This document shows positions 8,262 through 15,906 of a stretch of 64,000 nucleotides of DNA, piece by piece (position 1 is the stretch's first letter; every line of letters begins with the position of its first letter). The notes under the pieces are model-generated. The model made no database searches. It saw only the letters and a program-made list of their open reading frames with translations, and was not told the DNA's origin. The stretch covers positions 744,001 through 808,000 of the forward strand of contig OY970203.1 of the NCBI GenBank assembly GCA_963708325.1. The letters are read 5' to 3'. Both the position numbers and the translations under genes were made by a program. This stretch comes from G963708325 sp963708325 (GTDB lineage: Bacteria > Actinomycetota > Thermoleophilia > Solirubrobacterales > 70-9).

Positions 8262-8513
8262 ATGGCCGATCCGACGAAGCCGCAACGCGACCAGCGCGGC
8301 GGGACGAACTGGCGGCACTGGCTGATCGGCTTCGTCGCGGTCGTCCTGATCCTGTTCGTCGCGCTGAACTCGCAGCAGGTGAAGATCAACTTCATCGTCG
8401 GCTCCGCGACGACGCCGCTGGTCTTCGCCCTGCTGATCGCTGCCGTGCTGGGGATGCTGATCGGCTGGCTGGGCCCGCGGGTGCGCCGCGGCGGCCGCCA
8501 CGAGCACGATTAG
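8262..8513 (+). CDS. LapA-domain (DUF1049-like) small membrane protein
   Basis: An 83-residue protein with two membrane helices: WLIGFVAVVLILFVALNS (about 23-40) and TTPLVFALLIAAVLGMLIGWL (about 50-70). The LNSQQVKINFIVGS link is characteristic of the LapA/DUF1049 family. In proteobacteria LapA helps lipopolysaccharide assembly; in a Gram-positive lineage that role does not apply and the function is unknown. It converges on the pnt operon with a 15-bp gap. Confidence 0.8.
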   Translation: MADPTKPQRDQRGGTNWRHWLIGFVAVVLILFVALNSQQVKINFIVGSATTPLVFALLIAAVLGMLIGWLGPRVRRGGRHEHD

Positions 8514-8528
8514 GGGCCCGCTGGGCGG

Positions 8529-9950
8529 CTAGAGCTGCTCGACCTCGGCGGCGATGTCGGCCGCGGCCTGCTTGGCGTCGCTGAACAGCATCGAGGTGTT
8601 GGGCTCGTAGAAGAGGTCGTTGTCGATGCCGGCGAAGCCCGGATTGAGCGAGCGCTTGATCACGATCACCTCGTGGGCCTCGTTCACCTCGATGATCGGC
8701 ATCCCGGCGATCGGGGAGTCGGGGTCGTTCTTGGCCGCCGGGTTGGTGACGTCGTTGGCGCCGATCACCACCGCAACGTCCGTCTGCGGCATCTCGGGGT
8801 TGATCTCGTCCATCTCGCGCAGCTGCTCGTAGGGGACGTCGGCCTCGGCGAGCAGCACGTTCATGTGGCCGGGCATGCGCCCGGCGACGGGATGGATCGC
8901 GTAGCTGACGCGGACGCCGCGCTCCTCGAGCTCGTTGGCCAGCTCCTTGACCGCGTGCTGGGCCTGGGCGACCGCCATCCCGTAGCCCGGCACGAACACG
9001 ACGGTGTCGGCGTAGCCGAGCTTGATCGCCGCGTCCTGAGCGCCGATCGACGTGACGGGGCGCTCCTCCGCCTCGCCCGCGGCACCCGCAGCGACCGCGC
9101 CGAACCCGGCGAAGAGCAGGTTGCCGATCGAGCGGTTCATCGCCCGCGACATGTCCAGCGTGAGGATCGTTCCCGAGGAGCCGACCAGGGTGCCGGCGAC
9201 GATCAGGGCGACGTTGTCGAGCGCGAAGCCGGCCGAGGCGGCCGCCAGGCCGGTGAAGGCGTTGAGCAGCGAGATCACCACCGGCATGTCGGCGCCGCCG
9301 ATCGGCAGCACGAAGAGCACGCCGAGCAGCGCGGCGGCGACCAGCACGCCGACGAACAGGGCCTGGGAGGGATCGGAGTCGTGGTCTATCGACAGCACGA
9401 CGCAAGCCGCCAGGATGGCCGCAAGCAGCAGCCCGTTGAAGATGTGCTGTCCGGCGAAGCGGATCGGCCGGCCGGAGATCAGCTCCTGGAGCTTGCCGAA
9501 GGCGACGTTGGACCCCCAGAAGGAGATCGAGCCGACGACGAGCGAGAACAGCGTGAAGATCATCACGTCGAGGGGGATCGCCGCGCCCTGCTGGACGTGG
9601 TCGCGGAACTCCGACCAGGCGATCAGCGCCGCGGCGCCTCCGCCGACGCCGTTGTAGAGGGCGACCATCTGCGGCATCTGGGTCATCTGGACGCGTCGCG
9701 AGGCGACCACGCCGACCAGGGTGCCGACGCCGATGCCGAGCGCGATCAGCCCCCAGTTTCCGATCACGTCGAGCGAGAGCGTGACCGCGATCGCGACCGC
9801 CATCCCGGCTGCGGCGATCAGGTTGCCCCGCCGCGCCGTCCTCGGATGGGTGCCCTGGCGGATCCCGAAGATGAAGAGCGAGAACGCGACGATGTAGCAG
9901 ACCGTCACGAAGTCCGAGCTCGGTGAGAGGGCGGCAAGCGGCAAGCTCAT
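8529..9950 (-). CDS. pntB: NAD(P) transhydrogenase subunit beta
   Basis: A 473-residue subunit of the proton-translocating transhydrogenase (NADH + NADP+ to NAD+ + NADPH). The N-terminal two thirds form about nine membrane helices (residues ~12-290) with MPQMVALYNGVGGGAAALIA and the GSSGTILTLDMSRAMNRS segment. The C-terminal domain (from ~310) is the NADP(H)-binding dIII, with FVPGYGMAVAQAQHAV, IHPVAGRMPGHMNVLLAEA and VIGANDVTNPAA. The ATG at 9950 overlaps the pntAB stop (ATGA), so the genes are translationally coupled. Last gene of its operon. Confidence 0.95.
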   Translation of the reverse strand: MSLPLAALSPSSDFVTVCYIVAFSLFIFGIRQGTHPRTARRGNLIAAAGMAVAIAVTLSLDVIGNWGLIALGIGVGTLVGVVASRRVQMTQMPQMVALYNGVGGGAAALIAWSEFRDHVQQGAAIPLDVMIFTLFSLVVGSISFWGSNVAFGKLQELISGRPIRFAGQHIFNGLLLAAILAACVVLSIDHDSDPSQALFVGVLVAAALLGVLFVLPIGGADMPVVISLLNAFTGLAAASAGFALDNVALIVAGTLVGSSGTILTLDMSRAMNRSIGNLLFAGFGAVAAGAAGEAEERPVTSIGAQDAAIKLGYADTVVFVPGYGMAVAQAQHAVKELANELEERGVRVSYAIHPVAGRMPGHMNVLLAEADVPYEQLREMDEINPEMPQTDVAVVIGANDVTNPAAKNDPDSPIAGMPIIEVNEAHEVIVIKRSLNPGFAGIDNDLFYEPNTSMLFSDAKQAAADIAAEVEQL

Positions 9951-10267
9951 TCCTCCGCGGGCTCGTCCGGCTGCGACTCCTCCGGCTTGGGCTTCTTCCG
10001 CGCGAACATCCCCAGCATCCGGTCGGTGACCATGAACCCGCCGACGATGTTGATCGTGCCGAAGGCGATCGCGATCGTGCCGATCACCTTGTCCAGGGTC
10101 CCGTCGGCGACACCGATCACGATCAGGCCGCCCAGCATCACGATCCCGTGGATCGCGTTGGTCTGCGACATCAGCGGCGTGTGCAGCGTGGTGGGCACCT
10201 TCGAGATCACCTCGAAGCCGACGAAGGCGGCGAGCACGAAGATCGTGATCTCGGTGATCAGGTCCAT
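9947..10267 (-). CDS. pntAB: NAD(P) transhydrogenase subunit alpha part 2 (membrane part)
   Basis: A 106-residue small membrane subunit carrying the helices that are fused to the alpha subunit in E. coli. Helices span about residues 5-20, 36-53 and 62-80, with VPTTLHTPLMSQTNAIHGI as the family signature. The tail is charged and Pro/Glu-rich. The start ATG shares one base with the pntAA stop (TGATG), and the stop overlaps the pntB start by 4 bp. The three-subunit arrangement is the same as in Rhodospirillum-type enzymes. Confidence 0.93.
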   Translation of the reverse strand: MDLITEITIFVLAAFVGFEVISKVPTTLHTPLMSQTNAIHGIVMLGGLIVIGVADGTLDKVIGTIAIAFGTINIVGGFMVTDRMLGMFARKKPKPEESQPDEPAEE

Positions 10268-11391
10268 CAGGCACGCGCTCCGGCGGCCTCGCGGGCGCCC
10301 TCGTGGCGGATCTCGCCGTCGTGGGTGATGCAGGCGCCGGCGACGATCTCGTCGTCGAAGTCCAGCGCCAGCCCGCCCGCCTCGCCGGCCAGCAGCTCGA
10401 GCAGGTTCTGGACGTTCTTGGCGTAGAGCTGCGACGCGTGCTCGGCCATCTCGCTGGGCAGGTTGAGCGGCGAGATGATTGTGACGCCCTCCTTGGTGAC
10501 CTCCTCGCCCGGCTCGGTCAGCTCGCAATTGCCGCCGCTGTCGCCGGCGAGGTCGACGATCACCGACCCCGTGTGCATGCCCCGAACCGCGTCGGCGGTG
10601 ATCAGCAGCGGCGCCCGGCGGCCGGGCACCTGCGCGGTCGTGATGATCACGTCCTGCTTGGCCGCTGCCTCGGCGAGCTCCTTGCGGAGGCGCTCGTTCT
10701 CCTCGTCGGTGAGCGGCCGCGCGTAGCCGCCCTCACCCTCGGCGTCCTTCACGGCCTCGACGGCGAGAAAGCGCCCGCCGAGGCTCTCGATCTGCTCCTT
10801 CACCACCGATCGCACGTCGAAGCCGGTGACGACGGCGCCGAGGCGCTTGGCGGTGGCGATCGCCTGCAGGCCGGCGACGCCGGCGCCCAGCACCAGCACC
10901 TTCGCCGGCGCCACGGTGCCCGCAGCTGTGGTCATCATCGGGAAGAAGCGGCCGCTCTCGCGGGCGGCGATCAGGGCGGAGAGATAGCCGCCGACGTTCG
11001 CCTGCGAAGAGAGCGCGTCCATCGACTGGGCGCGCGTTATCCGCGGGATCGCCTCCATCGCGAAGCTGGTCACGCCGGCATCGCAGAGCGTCCTCGTGGT
11101 CTCTCCCGCCGTCAGCGGGGCGAGAAAGCCGATCAGCGCCTGCCCCGACGACAGCCGGCCGATCTCGGACTCGGTCGGGGCCTGGACCTTGACCACGACC
11201 TCGGCGCCCCACGGGTCGCCGACCGTCGCCCCGGCCTCCTCATAGTCCGAATCCGAGTGGTGCGCCCCCTCCCCGGCCCCCGCCTCGACGACGACCTCGT
11301 GCTCGCCCTTGACGAGCAGCTTGACGACCTCCGGGACCAGCGCGACCCGGCGCTCGCCGGGCGCGGTCTCCCTCGGCACCCCGATCCTCAA
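10267..11391 (-). CDS. pntAA: NAD(P) transhydrogenase subunit alpha part 1 (NAD-binding)
   Basis: A 374-residue soluble NAD(H)-binding domain I, homologous to alanine dehydrogenase. It starts RIGVPRETAPGERRVALVPE. The Rossmann motif is VLVLGAGVAGLQA, followed by DVRSVVKEQIESLGG. SSQANVGGYLSALIAA and FPMMTTAAGTVAPAKVLV are conserved. The start is TTG at 11391, overlapping the upstream LLM gene stop as TTGA; no other start fits the family N-terminus. The coupling to the upstream oxidoreductase gene is notable. Confidence 0.93.
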   Translation of the reverse strand: MRIGVPRETAPGERRVALVPEVVKLLVKGEHEVVVEAGAGEGAHHSDSDYEEAGATVGDPWGAEVVVKVQAPTESEIGRLSSGQALIGFLAPLTAGETTRTLCDAGVTSFAMEAIPRITRAQSMDALSSQANVGGYLSALIAARESGRFFPMMTTAAGTVAPAKVLVLGAGVAGLQAIATAKRLGAVVTGFDVRSVVKEQIESLGGRFLAVEAVKDAEGEGGYARPLTDEENERLRKELAEAAAKQDVIITTAQVPGRRAPLLITADAVRGMHTGSVIVDLAGDSGGNCELTEPGEEVTKEGVTIISPLNLPSEMAEHASQLYAKNVQNLLELLAGEAGGLALDFDDEIVAGACITHDGEIRHEGAREAAGARA

Positions 11392-12455
11392 GCGACGCCC
11401 TCCGGCGAGCCGGCGCCCACGATCGCCGCCAGGCGCTCGATCGTGTGGATCGCCGGCTCGGCGCCGGCGTGGAAGGGCGAGATGATCAGCCGGTCGATCC
11501 CGGTGGCGGCGAAGCGATCGAGGCGCTCGCGCACCTCGTCCTCGGTGCCGATCAGCGTGGTGGCGTCGATCAGCTCGTCGGGAATCGCCTCGTAGGCCTC
11601 CTCGCGCTTGCCGTCCAGGAAGAGCGACTGCACGGTGTCGGCCACCTCGCCGAAGCCGAAGCGGTGCGTCAGGTCGACGTAGAAGTTGGTCTTGCGCGAG
11701 CCCATGCCGCCGAGGTAGAGCAGAAGCGCGGCGCGGGCCACGGCCCGGGCGGCGTCCAGGTCGCCGTCGATGGCGACCTGCAGCGACGGCGAGATCTGGA
11801 GGTCGGCGCGGCTGCGGCCCCCCTTCTCGAAGCCGGCTTCGAGGTGCTCGCCCCACGTCCGCTCGAAGGCATCGGGCGAGAAGAAGATCGGGATCCAGCC
11901 GTCGCAGATCTCCGCCGCCATCTCCACCGACTTGCGCCCGATCGCGCCGACGAACACCGGGATCTCGCTGCGGACGGGATGGAAGTTGAGCTTCAGCGCC
12001 TTGCCCTCGCCGCCCTCGAGCGGCAGTGTGTAGTGCTCGCCCGTGTACTCCAGGCGGCCCTCGCGGGCGACGATCGCGCGCACGATCTCGATGTACTCGC
12101 GCGTCCGCCCCCACGGCTTCGCGTAGGGGACGCCGTACCAGCCCTCGGACACCTGCGGGCCGGAGGGGCCGAAGCCGAAGATGAAGCGACCGCCGGACAG
12201 CGCGTCGATCGTGCAGCCGGCCATCGCCGCCCCGGCCGGCGGCCGCGCCGGGACCTGCATGATCGCCGCGCCCAGCTGGATCGTCTCCGTCTGCGCCGCC
12301 AGCCAGGCGAGCACGCTGACGCAATCCGATCCGTACGACTCTGCGACCCAGACCGAGTCGAACCCGGCCCGCTCGGCGGCCCGGACCACCTCCACGGCCT
12401 CGTCGCCCTGGGGCCCGATCCCCCAGTACCCCAGATTCAGCCCGAGCTTGAGCAA
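11388..12455 (-). CDS. LLM class F420-dependent oxidoreductase
   Basis: A 355-residue luciferase-like TIM barrel. It has LGLNLGYWGIGPQGD at the N-terminus, ERAGFDSVWVAESYGSD, a LGAAIMQVPARPP strand, and SGGRFIFGFGPSGPQVSEGWYG, the cofactor-pocket region of F420-dependent members. It is larger than, and unlike, the LLM protein at 3141. It is the first gene of an operon with pntAA-pntAB-pntB (4-bp overlap). The start is TTG at 12455, only 8 bp from the end of a tandem 52-bp repeat array. Substrate is unknown. Confidence 0.87.
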   Translation of the reverse strand: MLKLGLNLGYWGIGPQGDEAVEVVRAAERAGFDSVWVAESYGSDCVSVLAWLAAQTETIQLGAAIMQVPARPPAGAAMAGCTIDALSGGRFIFGFGPSGPQVSEGWYGVPYAKPWGRTREYIEIVRAIVAREGRLEYTGEHYTLPLEGGEGKALKLNFHPVRSEIPVFVGAIGRKSVEMAAEICDGWIPIFFSPDAFERTWGEHLEAGFEKGGRSRADLQISPSLQVAIDGDLDAARAVARAALLLYLGGMGSRKTNFYVDLTHRFGFGEVADTVQSLFLDGKREEAYEAIPDELIDATTLIGTEDEVRERLDRFAATGIDRLIISPFHAGAEPAIHTIERLAAIVGAGSPEGVA

Positions 12456-12463
12456 GTTAATTC

Positions 12464-12609
12464 GGCGCCGAACGCGCAGCGTGAGGCGTCAGGCAGGTGG
12501 GGGTCATGATTCCTTGGCGCCGAACGCGCAGCGTGAGGCGTCGGGCAGGTGGGGGTCATGATTCCTTGGCGCCGAACGCACAGCGTGAGGCGTCAGGCAG
12601 GTGGGGGTC
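12464..12609 (-). repeat. Three tandem copies of a 52-bp dispersed repeat
   Basis: Copies begin with GGCGCC at 12464, 12516 and 12568. They differ at only a few positions; the third loses similarity after 12609. The core is GAACGCGCAGCGTGAGGCG, followed by tCAGGCAGGTGGGGGTCATG and ATTCCTT. There are no variable spacers, so this is not CRISPR. The array ends 8 bp before the TTG of the LLM-pnt operon. A fourth diverged copy is at 25364-25409. Confidence 0.9.
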
Positions 12610-12647
12610 GTCATTTCGGCCCGGAACCCTAATGACTTCCACCCCGA

Positions 12648-14009
12648 TCAGGCTGCGGCGTCGCCGCGCGGATCCAGCGCGAAGCGCAGGGCGAAGGCGT
12701 CCAGCATGTGCGGCAGCGGCCGGTTCGGGTCGAGCGGGGCGCCCGCCAGGCGGACCTCGCGCCGGCTGATGATGCCGGCGAGCAGCGCCTTGGCGACGAA
12801 CAGCGTCAGGTCGGCCCCGGGGCAGCCCTGCGGGCCGTGGCTGAAGTGGTTGAACGACCAGTCGCCGGCGGCGCCGCCGTCGATCCACGCCTCCGGGGCG
12901 AAGCGATCGGCGAACTCGTGGCGCTCGCGATCGCGGTGGTTGAAGGTGTTGGAGATCAGCACCTGCGTGCCGGCGGGCACCGGAGCGCCGTCCCAGTCGA
13001 CCTCCTCGAGCGTCTCGCGGGAGAGGATCGGCGTGGTGGGCCACAGCCGCATCGCCTCCTGCAGGCAGGCCTCGAGGCGGTCGAGCGAGCCGACGCCGCG
13101 CGCGTCGACATCGCCGCCGGCGCCGGCCGCCAGCTCGGCCTCGACCGCTGCCTGCTCGCGCGGATGGCTTGCGATCAGCGCCAGGGCACGGAAGCCGTTG
13201 ATCGGGAGGGTGTCGCCCATCGCGAACAGCCAGTGGGTGACCTGGCCCTCGACCCGGGTGTCGGCGTCCGAGGGGGCCTCGGAGAAGAGCCCGACGAGGC
13301 TGCCGCGCCCGGCGGCCGAGACGTAGCCGCGCAGCTTCGCCGCGAACGGGGGAAGGCTCTCCGACGGCTCCTTGGGCAGCCCGTTCGCCTCGTCCATCAG
13401 CTTCGCGAGCAGGTCGGTGAGGTCCTCGTCGTCCCGGGCGGAGTCGCCGAGCACGACCCGCCGGGTGATCCGCCGTCCCGCCAGGTGGAAGGGGCCGAAC
13501 CCGAGCTCCGTCCCCTCGAGGCCGTCGAGCAGCGCGCCGACCTCCTCTGCGACGATCGCGGCGAAGCGGTCGGCCAGCCGGTGCAGCGGCTTGCCGGTGT
13601 CCAGCACGGCCTCCGCGAAGCGCCGCCGGTTGCGCCACAGCTCTCCGCGCGAGATCGTCAGCGCGTCAGGCTGGAAGTGCGACATCCCCCGGCGCTTCGC
13701 CTCCGGATCCGGCGCGAACGGGTGCGGCGAGCCCTCGAGAACGCGCCGCACGTCGTCCTCGTCGAGCGCGAGCAGCATCCGGTCGGTGCCCGCCCGCACC
13801 CACACCGGGCCGGGCCCGTGGCTGCGCCGGATGCCATCGATCAGGCCGACGGCGTGGCCGTCGGCATCGAGCTTCGTCGCCACCGCGACGGCGCGGCGGC
13901 GGCGGCGGAACAGCCCCTGGACGACGTTCGGGAGCATCACCTGCGCCGTGAAGCGGATGCTCTCCAGCAGGGAGGCGCCGGGAAGCTCGCGCCCGGGTGA
14001 TTCGCTCAT
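12648..14009 (-). CDS. Cytochrome P450
   Basis: A 453-residue soluble haem-thiolate enzyme. The Cys ligand is Cys396 in FSHGPQGCPGADL; the helix K ExxR is EAMR (CLQEAMRLWPTTP); the I-helix has AMGDT, so the acid-alcohol pair Asp-Thr is kept as in oxygen-activating P450s, although the usual preceding Gly is Met. It starts 19 bp after the stop of the cyclooxygenase-like peroxidase gene on the same strand, so the two are probably an operon. Substrate is unknown; by context an oxidised fatty acid is the leading guess. The interval 12610-12647 after it holds only the diverged end of the repeat array. Confidence 0.9.
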   Translation of the reverse strand: MSESPGRELPGASLLESIRFTAQVMLPNVVQGLFRRRRRAVAVATKLDADGHAVGLIDGIRRSHGPGPVWVRAGTDRMLLALDEDDVRRVLEGSPHPFAPDPEAKRRGMSHFQPDALTISRGELWRNRRRFAEAVLDTGKPLHRLADRFAAIVAEEVGALLDGLEGTELGFGPFHLAGRRITRRVVLGDSARDDEDLTDLLAKLMDEANGLPKEPSESLPPFAAKLRGYVSAAGRGSLVGLFSEAPSDADTRVEGQVTHWLFAMGDTLPINGFRALALIASHPREQAAVEAELAAGAGGDVDARGVGSLDRLEACLQEAMRLWPTTPILSRETLEEVDWDGAPVPAGTQVLISNTFNHRDRERHEFADRFAPEAWIDGGAAGDWSFNHFSHGPQGCPGADLTLFVAKALLAGIISRREVRLAGAPLDPNRPLPHMLDAFALRFALDPRGDAAA

Positions 14010-14028
14010 TCGCGGCGCCCGGGCCCGG

Positions 14029-15813
14029 CTAGCCGACCCGATTCCAGGGAGCGAAGGCGTTGGCCACTCCCTCCAGCGCCGGGGCGAGCTCGGGGTGGTG
14101 GCGGAGCAGCAGCTCCCGCATCCCGGTCCGCTCCACCCACGCCAGTCCCTCCGGTGTGTAGACGTCGGGGCTGTAGTCGTTGGTAAAGAAGCGGTCGCTC
14201 TTCAGCCGCCGCGACGCCATCAGGATGAAGATCCGGAAGGCCGTGTCGCTGAACCCGAACCCGGGGGGCAGCGGCTCGGCGAGCAGGCCGACCTGGAGGT
14301 CGACGCTGTCGATGTCGTCGTCGTAGACCTCGCGGATCTGCTCGGCCCAGTCGGAGTTCCCGGTGAGGTCCTCGAAACGCTCGACCCGCGGCTTGCGCAG
14401 CTTCTCGCGAAAGTCGTTGTAGCGACGCACCCCGCGCTCGCGGTCGCGAAGGATGTCGATCGTCCCCAGGTCGACGCGGTCCCCGGTGAGCCTGACGTGG
14501 TTGTTGAGGGAGCGCGGGTGGTTGTGCAGGGTGATCGCCCCGGGATGGGCGACCCCGAACGAATAGAGCAGGTCCGACATCCCGAACCTGTCGATCGAGG
14601 GGCGCGTGCCGTGGCCCTGCAGCGGCTCGAACTCGGTCGCCTCGATCAGGGCGTCGCTGGCGTGGTCGCGGATCTCGTAGTCGTCCGGCAGCAGCGGGTG
14701 CAGCCGGTACACCGACACGAACTCCTCGGTGATCGAGTAGGGCGCCGCGTGATGCTCGAGCGGCGAGCCGACGATTCCCGTGAGGGCCTCGGTGAGGCTG
14801 CGCCCGCCCAGCACCCGCCTCGCCCAGCTCGGCAGCGCGCCGTACCAGTTGGCGTGCATCGCCGTCTCCAGCACCGGATTGGCGAGGATTCCCGGCGTCC
14901 ACTCGACCGTGTGGATCTTCGCGCTCAGCGCGGAGTTGACGAGCCGCGCCGTGAGGAAGAGGCGCTCGTCGTCCCAGCTGGGATAGGCGCCCTTCAGGTG
15001 GTCGCAGATCGCGTTGTGCTCCTTCACGAACAGCGTGTGGAGGAGGGAGAGCCCGATCCAGTAGTTGTCGCTGAACCCGGTGAGGTCGACGCCGTCGAGC
15101 TTGCGCTCGCTCTCGTTGGGCAGGCGGCCGTCCTCCATCGCCATCCTGCCGTCCTCGCCGCTGCGAAGCTCGCGGTTGCGCTCCTCGCTGGACCCGTAGA
15201 CCTGCGAGAGGTCCCACCAGTGGGTGACGGTGTTCACGTAGGTCGGCGGCAGCCCGCTCTTCCAGGAGCGGGTGCGGTCGGGGCTTGTCCGCTTCACCCT
15301 CATCGGGCTGCCGTCCGGCCAGTCGTCGGTGATGTCGAGCTCGACGTCGAGGAACTCGTCGGGCGAGTTCTCGCCGTGGCCGAACCAGTCGTGGTTCTGG
15401 AACTGGATCCAGCAGGCCGCCAGCACGTTCAGCGTGGTCGCGGGCTTGAACGTGTCGCGATTGAGCAGCTTCAGGCTGACATCCCGCGGGCTCGGCTGCA
15501 TCAGCCTCGGCATGGCCTCCGGCGCCGTCGCGTCCGTGGGCGCGTTGCGGCCGAACCGCGTCCCCACCATCCCCATCTTCGGGTCCTCGGGGTCCTGCAG
15601 GGAGCCGTCGTAGGTCCGGTACTTCGGCAGGTCCTCCGCCACGGGTCTGCCGTCGGCGGGCGCCTCGGTGTCGTACAGGTTGAGCTCGCGCAGGTCGTCC
15701 CGGAACGCCCGCAGGTTGAGCAGCGCGAGCGGCTTCGGTAGCTCCCACCAGTCGCGTGCCCGGTTCACCTGCTTCCACAGAACCGAGTTGGCGCGGGCGA
15801 TCGGGTTCGGCAT
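14029..15813 (-). CDS. Cyclooxygenase/dioxygenase-like haem peroxidase
   Basis: A 594-residue member of the animal haem peroxidase/fatty-acid dioxygenase superfamily (PGHS, alpha-DOX, Ppo). Residues 369-376 read YRLHPLLP, matching the PGHS YHWHPLLP motif: Tyr369 would be the catalytic tyrosyl radical and His372 the proximal haem ligand. A distal His candidate is His141 in QFQNHDWFGHG. SDNYWIGLSLLHTLFVKEHN and FGMSDLLYSFGVAHPGAI are also typical. A good GGGAGGAG Shine-Dalgarno precedes the ATG. The likely reaction is dioxygenation of an unsaturated fatty acid to a hydroperoxide, with the downstream P450 acting on the product (inference). Confidence 0.88.
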   Translation of the reverse strand: MPNPIARANSVLWKQVNRARDWWELPKPLALLNLRAFRDDLRELNLYDTEAPADGRPVAEDLPKYRTYDGSLQDPEDPKMGMVGTRFGRNAPTDATAPEAMPRLMQPSPRDVSLKLLNRDTFKPATTLNVLAACWIQFQNHDWFGHGENSPDEFLDVELDITDDWPDGSPMRVKRTSPDRTRSWKSGLPPTYVNTVTHWWDLSQVYGSSEERNRELRSGEDGRMAMEDGRLPNESERKLDGVDLTGFSDNYWIGLSLLHTLFVKEHNAICDHLKGAYPSWDDERLFLTARLVNSALSAKIHTVEWTPGILANPVLETAMHANWYGALPSWARRVLGGRSLTEALTGIVGSPLEHHAAPYSITEEFVSVYRLHPLLPDDYEIRDHASDALIEATEFEPLQGHGTRPSIDRFGMSDLLYSFGVAHPGAITLHNHPRSLNNHVRLTGDRVDLGTIDILRDRERGVRRYNDFREKLRKPRVERFEDLTGNSDWAEQIREVYDDDIDSVDLQVGLLAEPLPPGFGFSDTAFRIFILMASRRLKSDRFFTNDYSPDVYTPEGLAWVERTGMRELLLRHHPELAPALEGVANAFAPWNRVG

Positions 15814-15840
15814 CGGACTCCTCCCGTCCTCGGAGACTCG

Positions 15841-15869
15841 ATCCTATGTCCCGCCCACTGACGCGGCAA
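15841..15869 (-). promoter_or_regulatory. Promoter of the peroxidase-P450 operon
   Basis: On the minus strand TTGCCG (15869-15864) and TAGGAT (15846-15841) are 17 bp apart, a good sigma-70-type arrangement, about 28 bp before the peroxidase ATG, which has its own Shine-Dalgarno. Confidence 0.5.
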
Positions 15870-15893
15870 GCTGGATCGGGGCGTTGGTTTCTG

Positions 15894-15900
15894 TATAGAT
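15894..15900 (+). promoter_or_regulatory. -10 element (TATAGAT) of the P-type ATPase gene
   Basis: TATAGAT ends 6 nt before the GTG at 15907, fitting a leaderless mRNA. Confidence 0.45.
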
Positions 15901-15906
15901 GGGCGC

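Noticed and set aside
12464..12609. CRISPR-like array
   Set aside because: The repeats are directly adjacent 52-bp units with no unique spacers and no cas genes nearby.
12497..12769. Short reading frame through the repeats (peptide with PNAQREASGRWG)
   Set aside because: The reading frame exists only because the 52-bp unit repeats; it runs into the P450 antisense and has no start signal. The minus-strand reading (HLPDASRCAFGA) was treated the same way.
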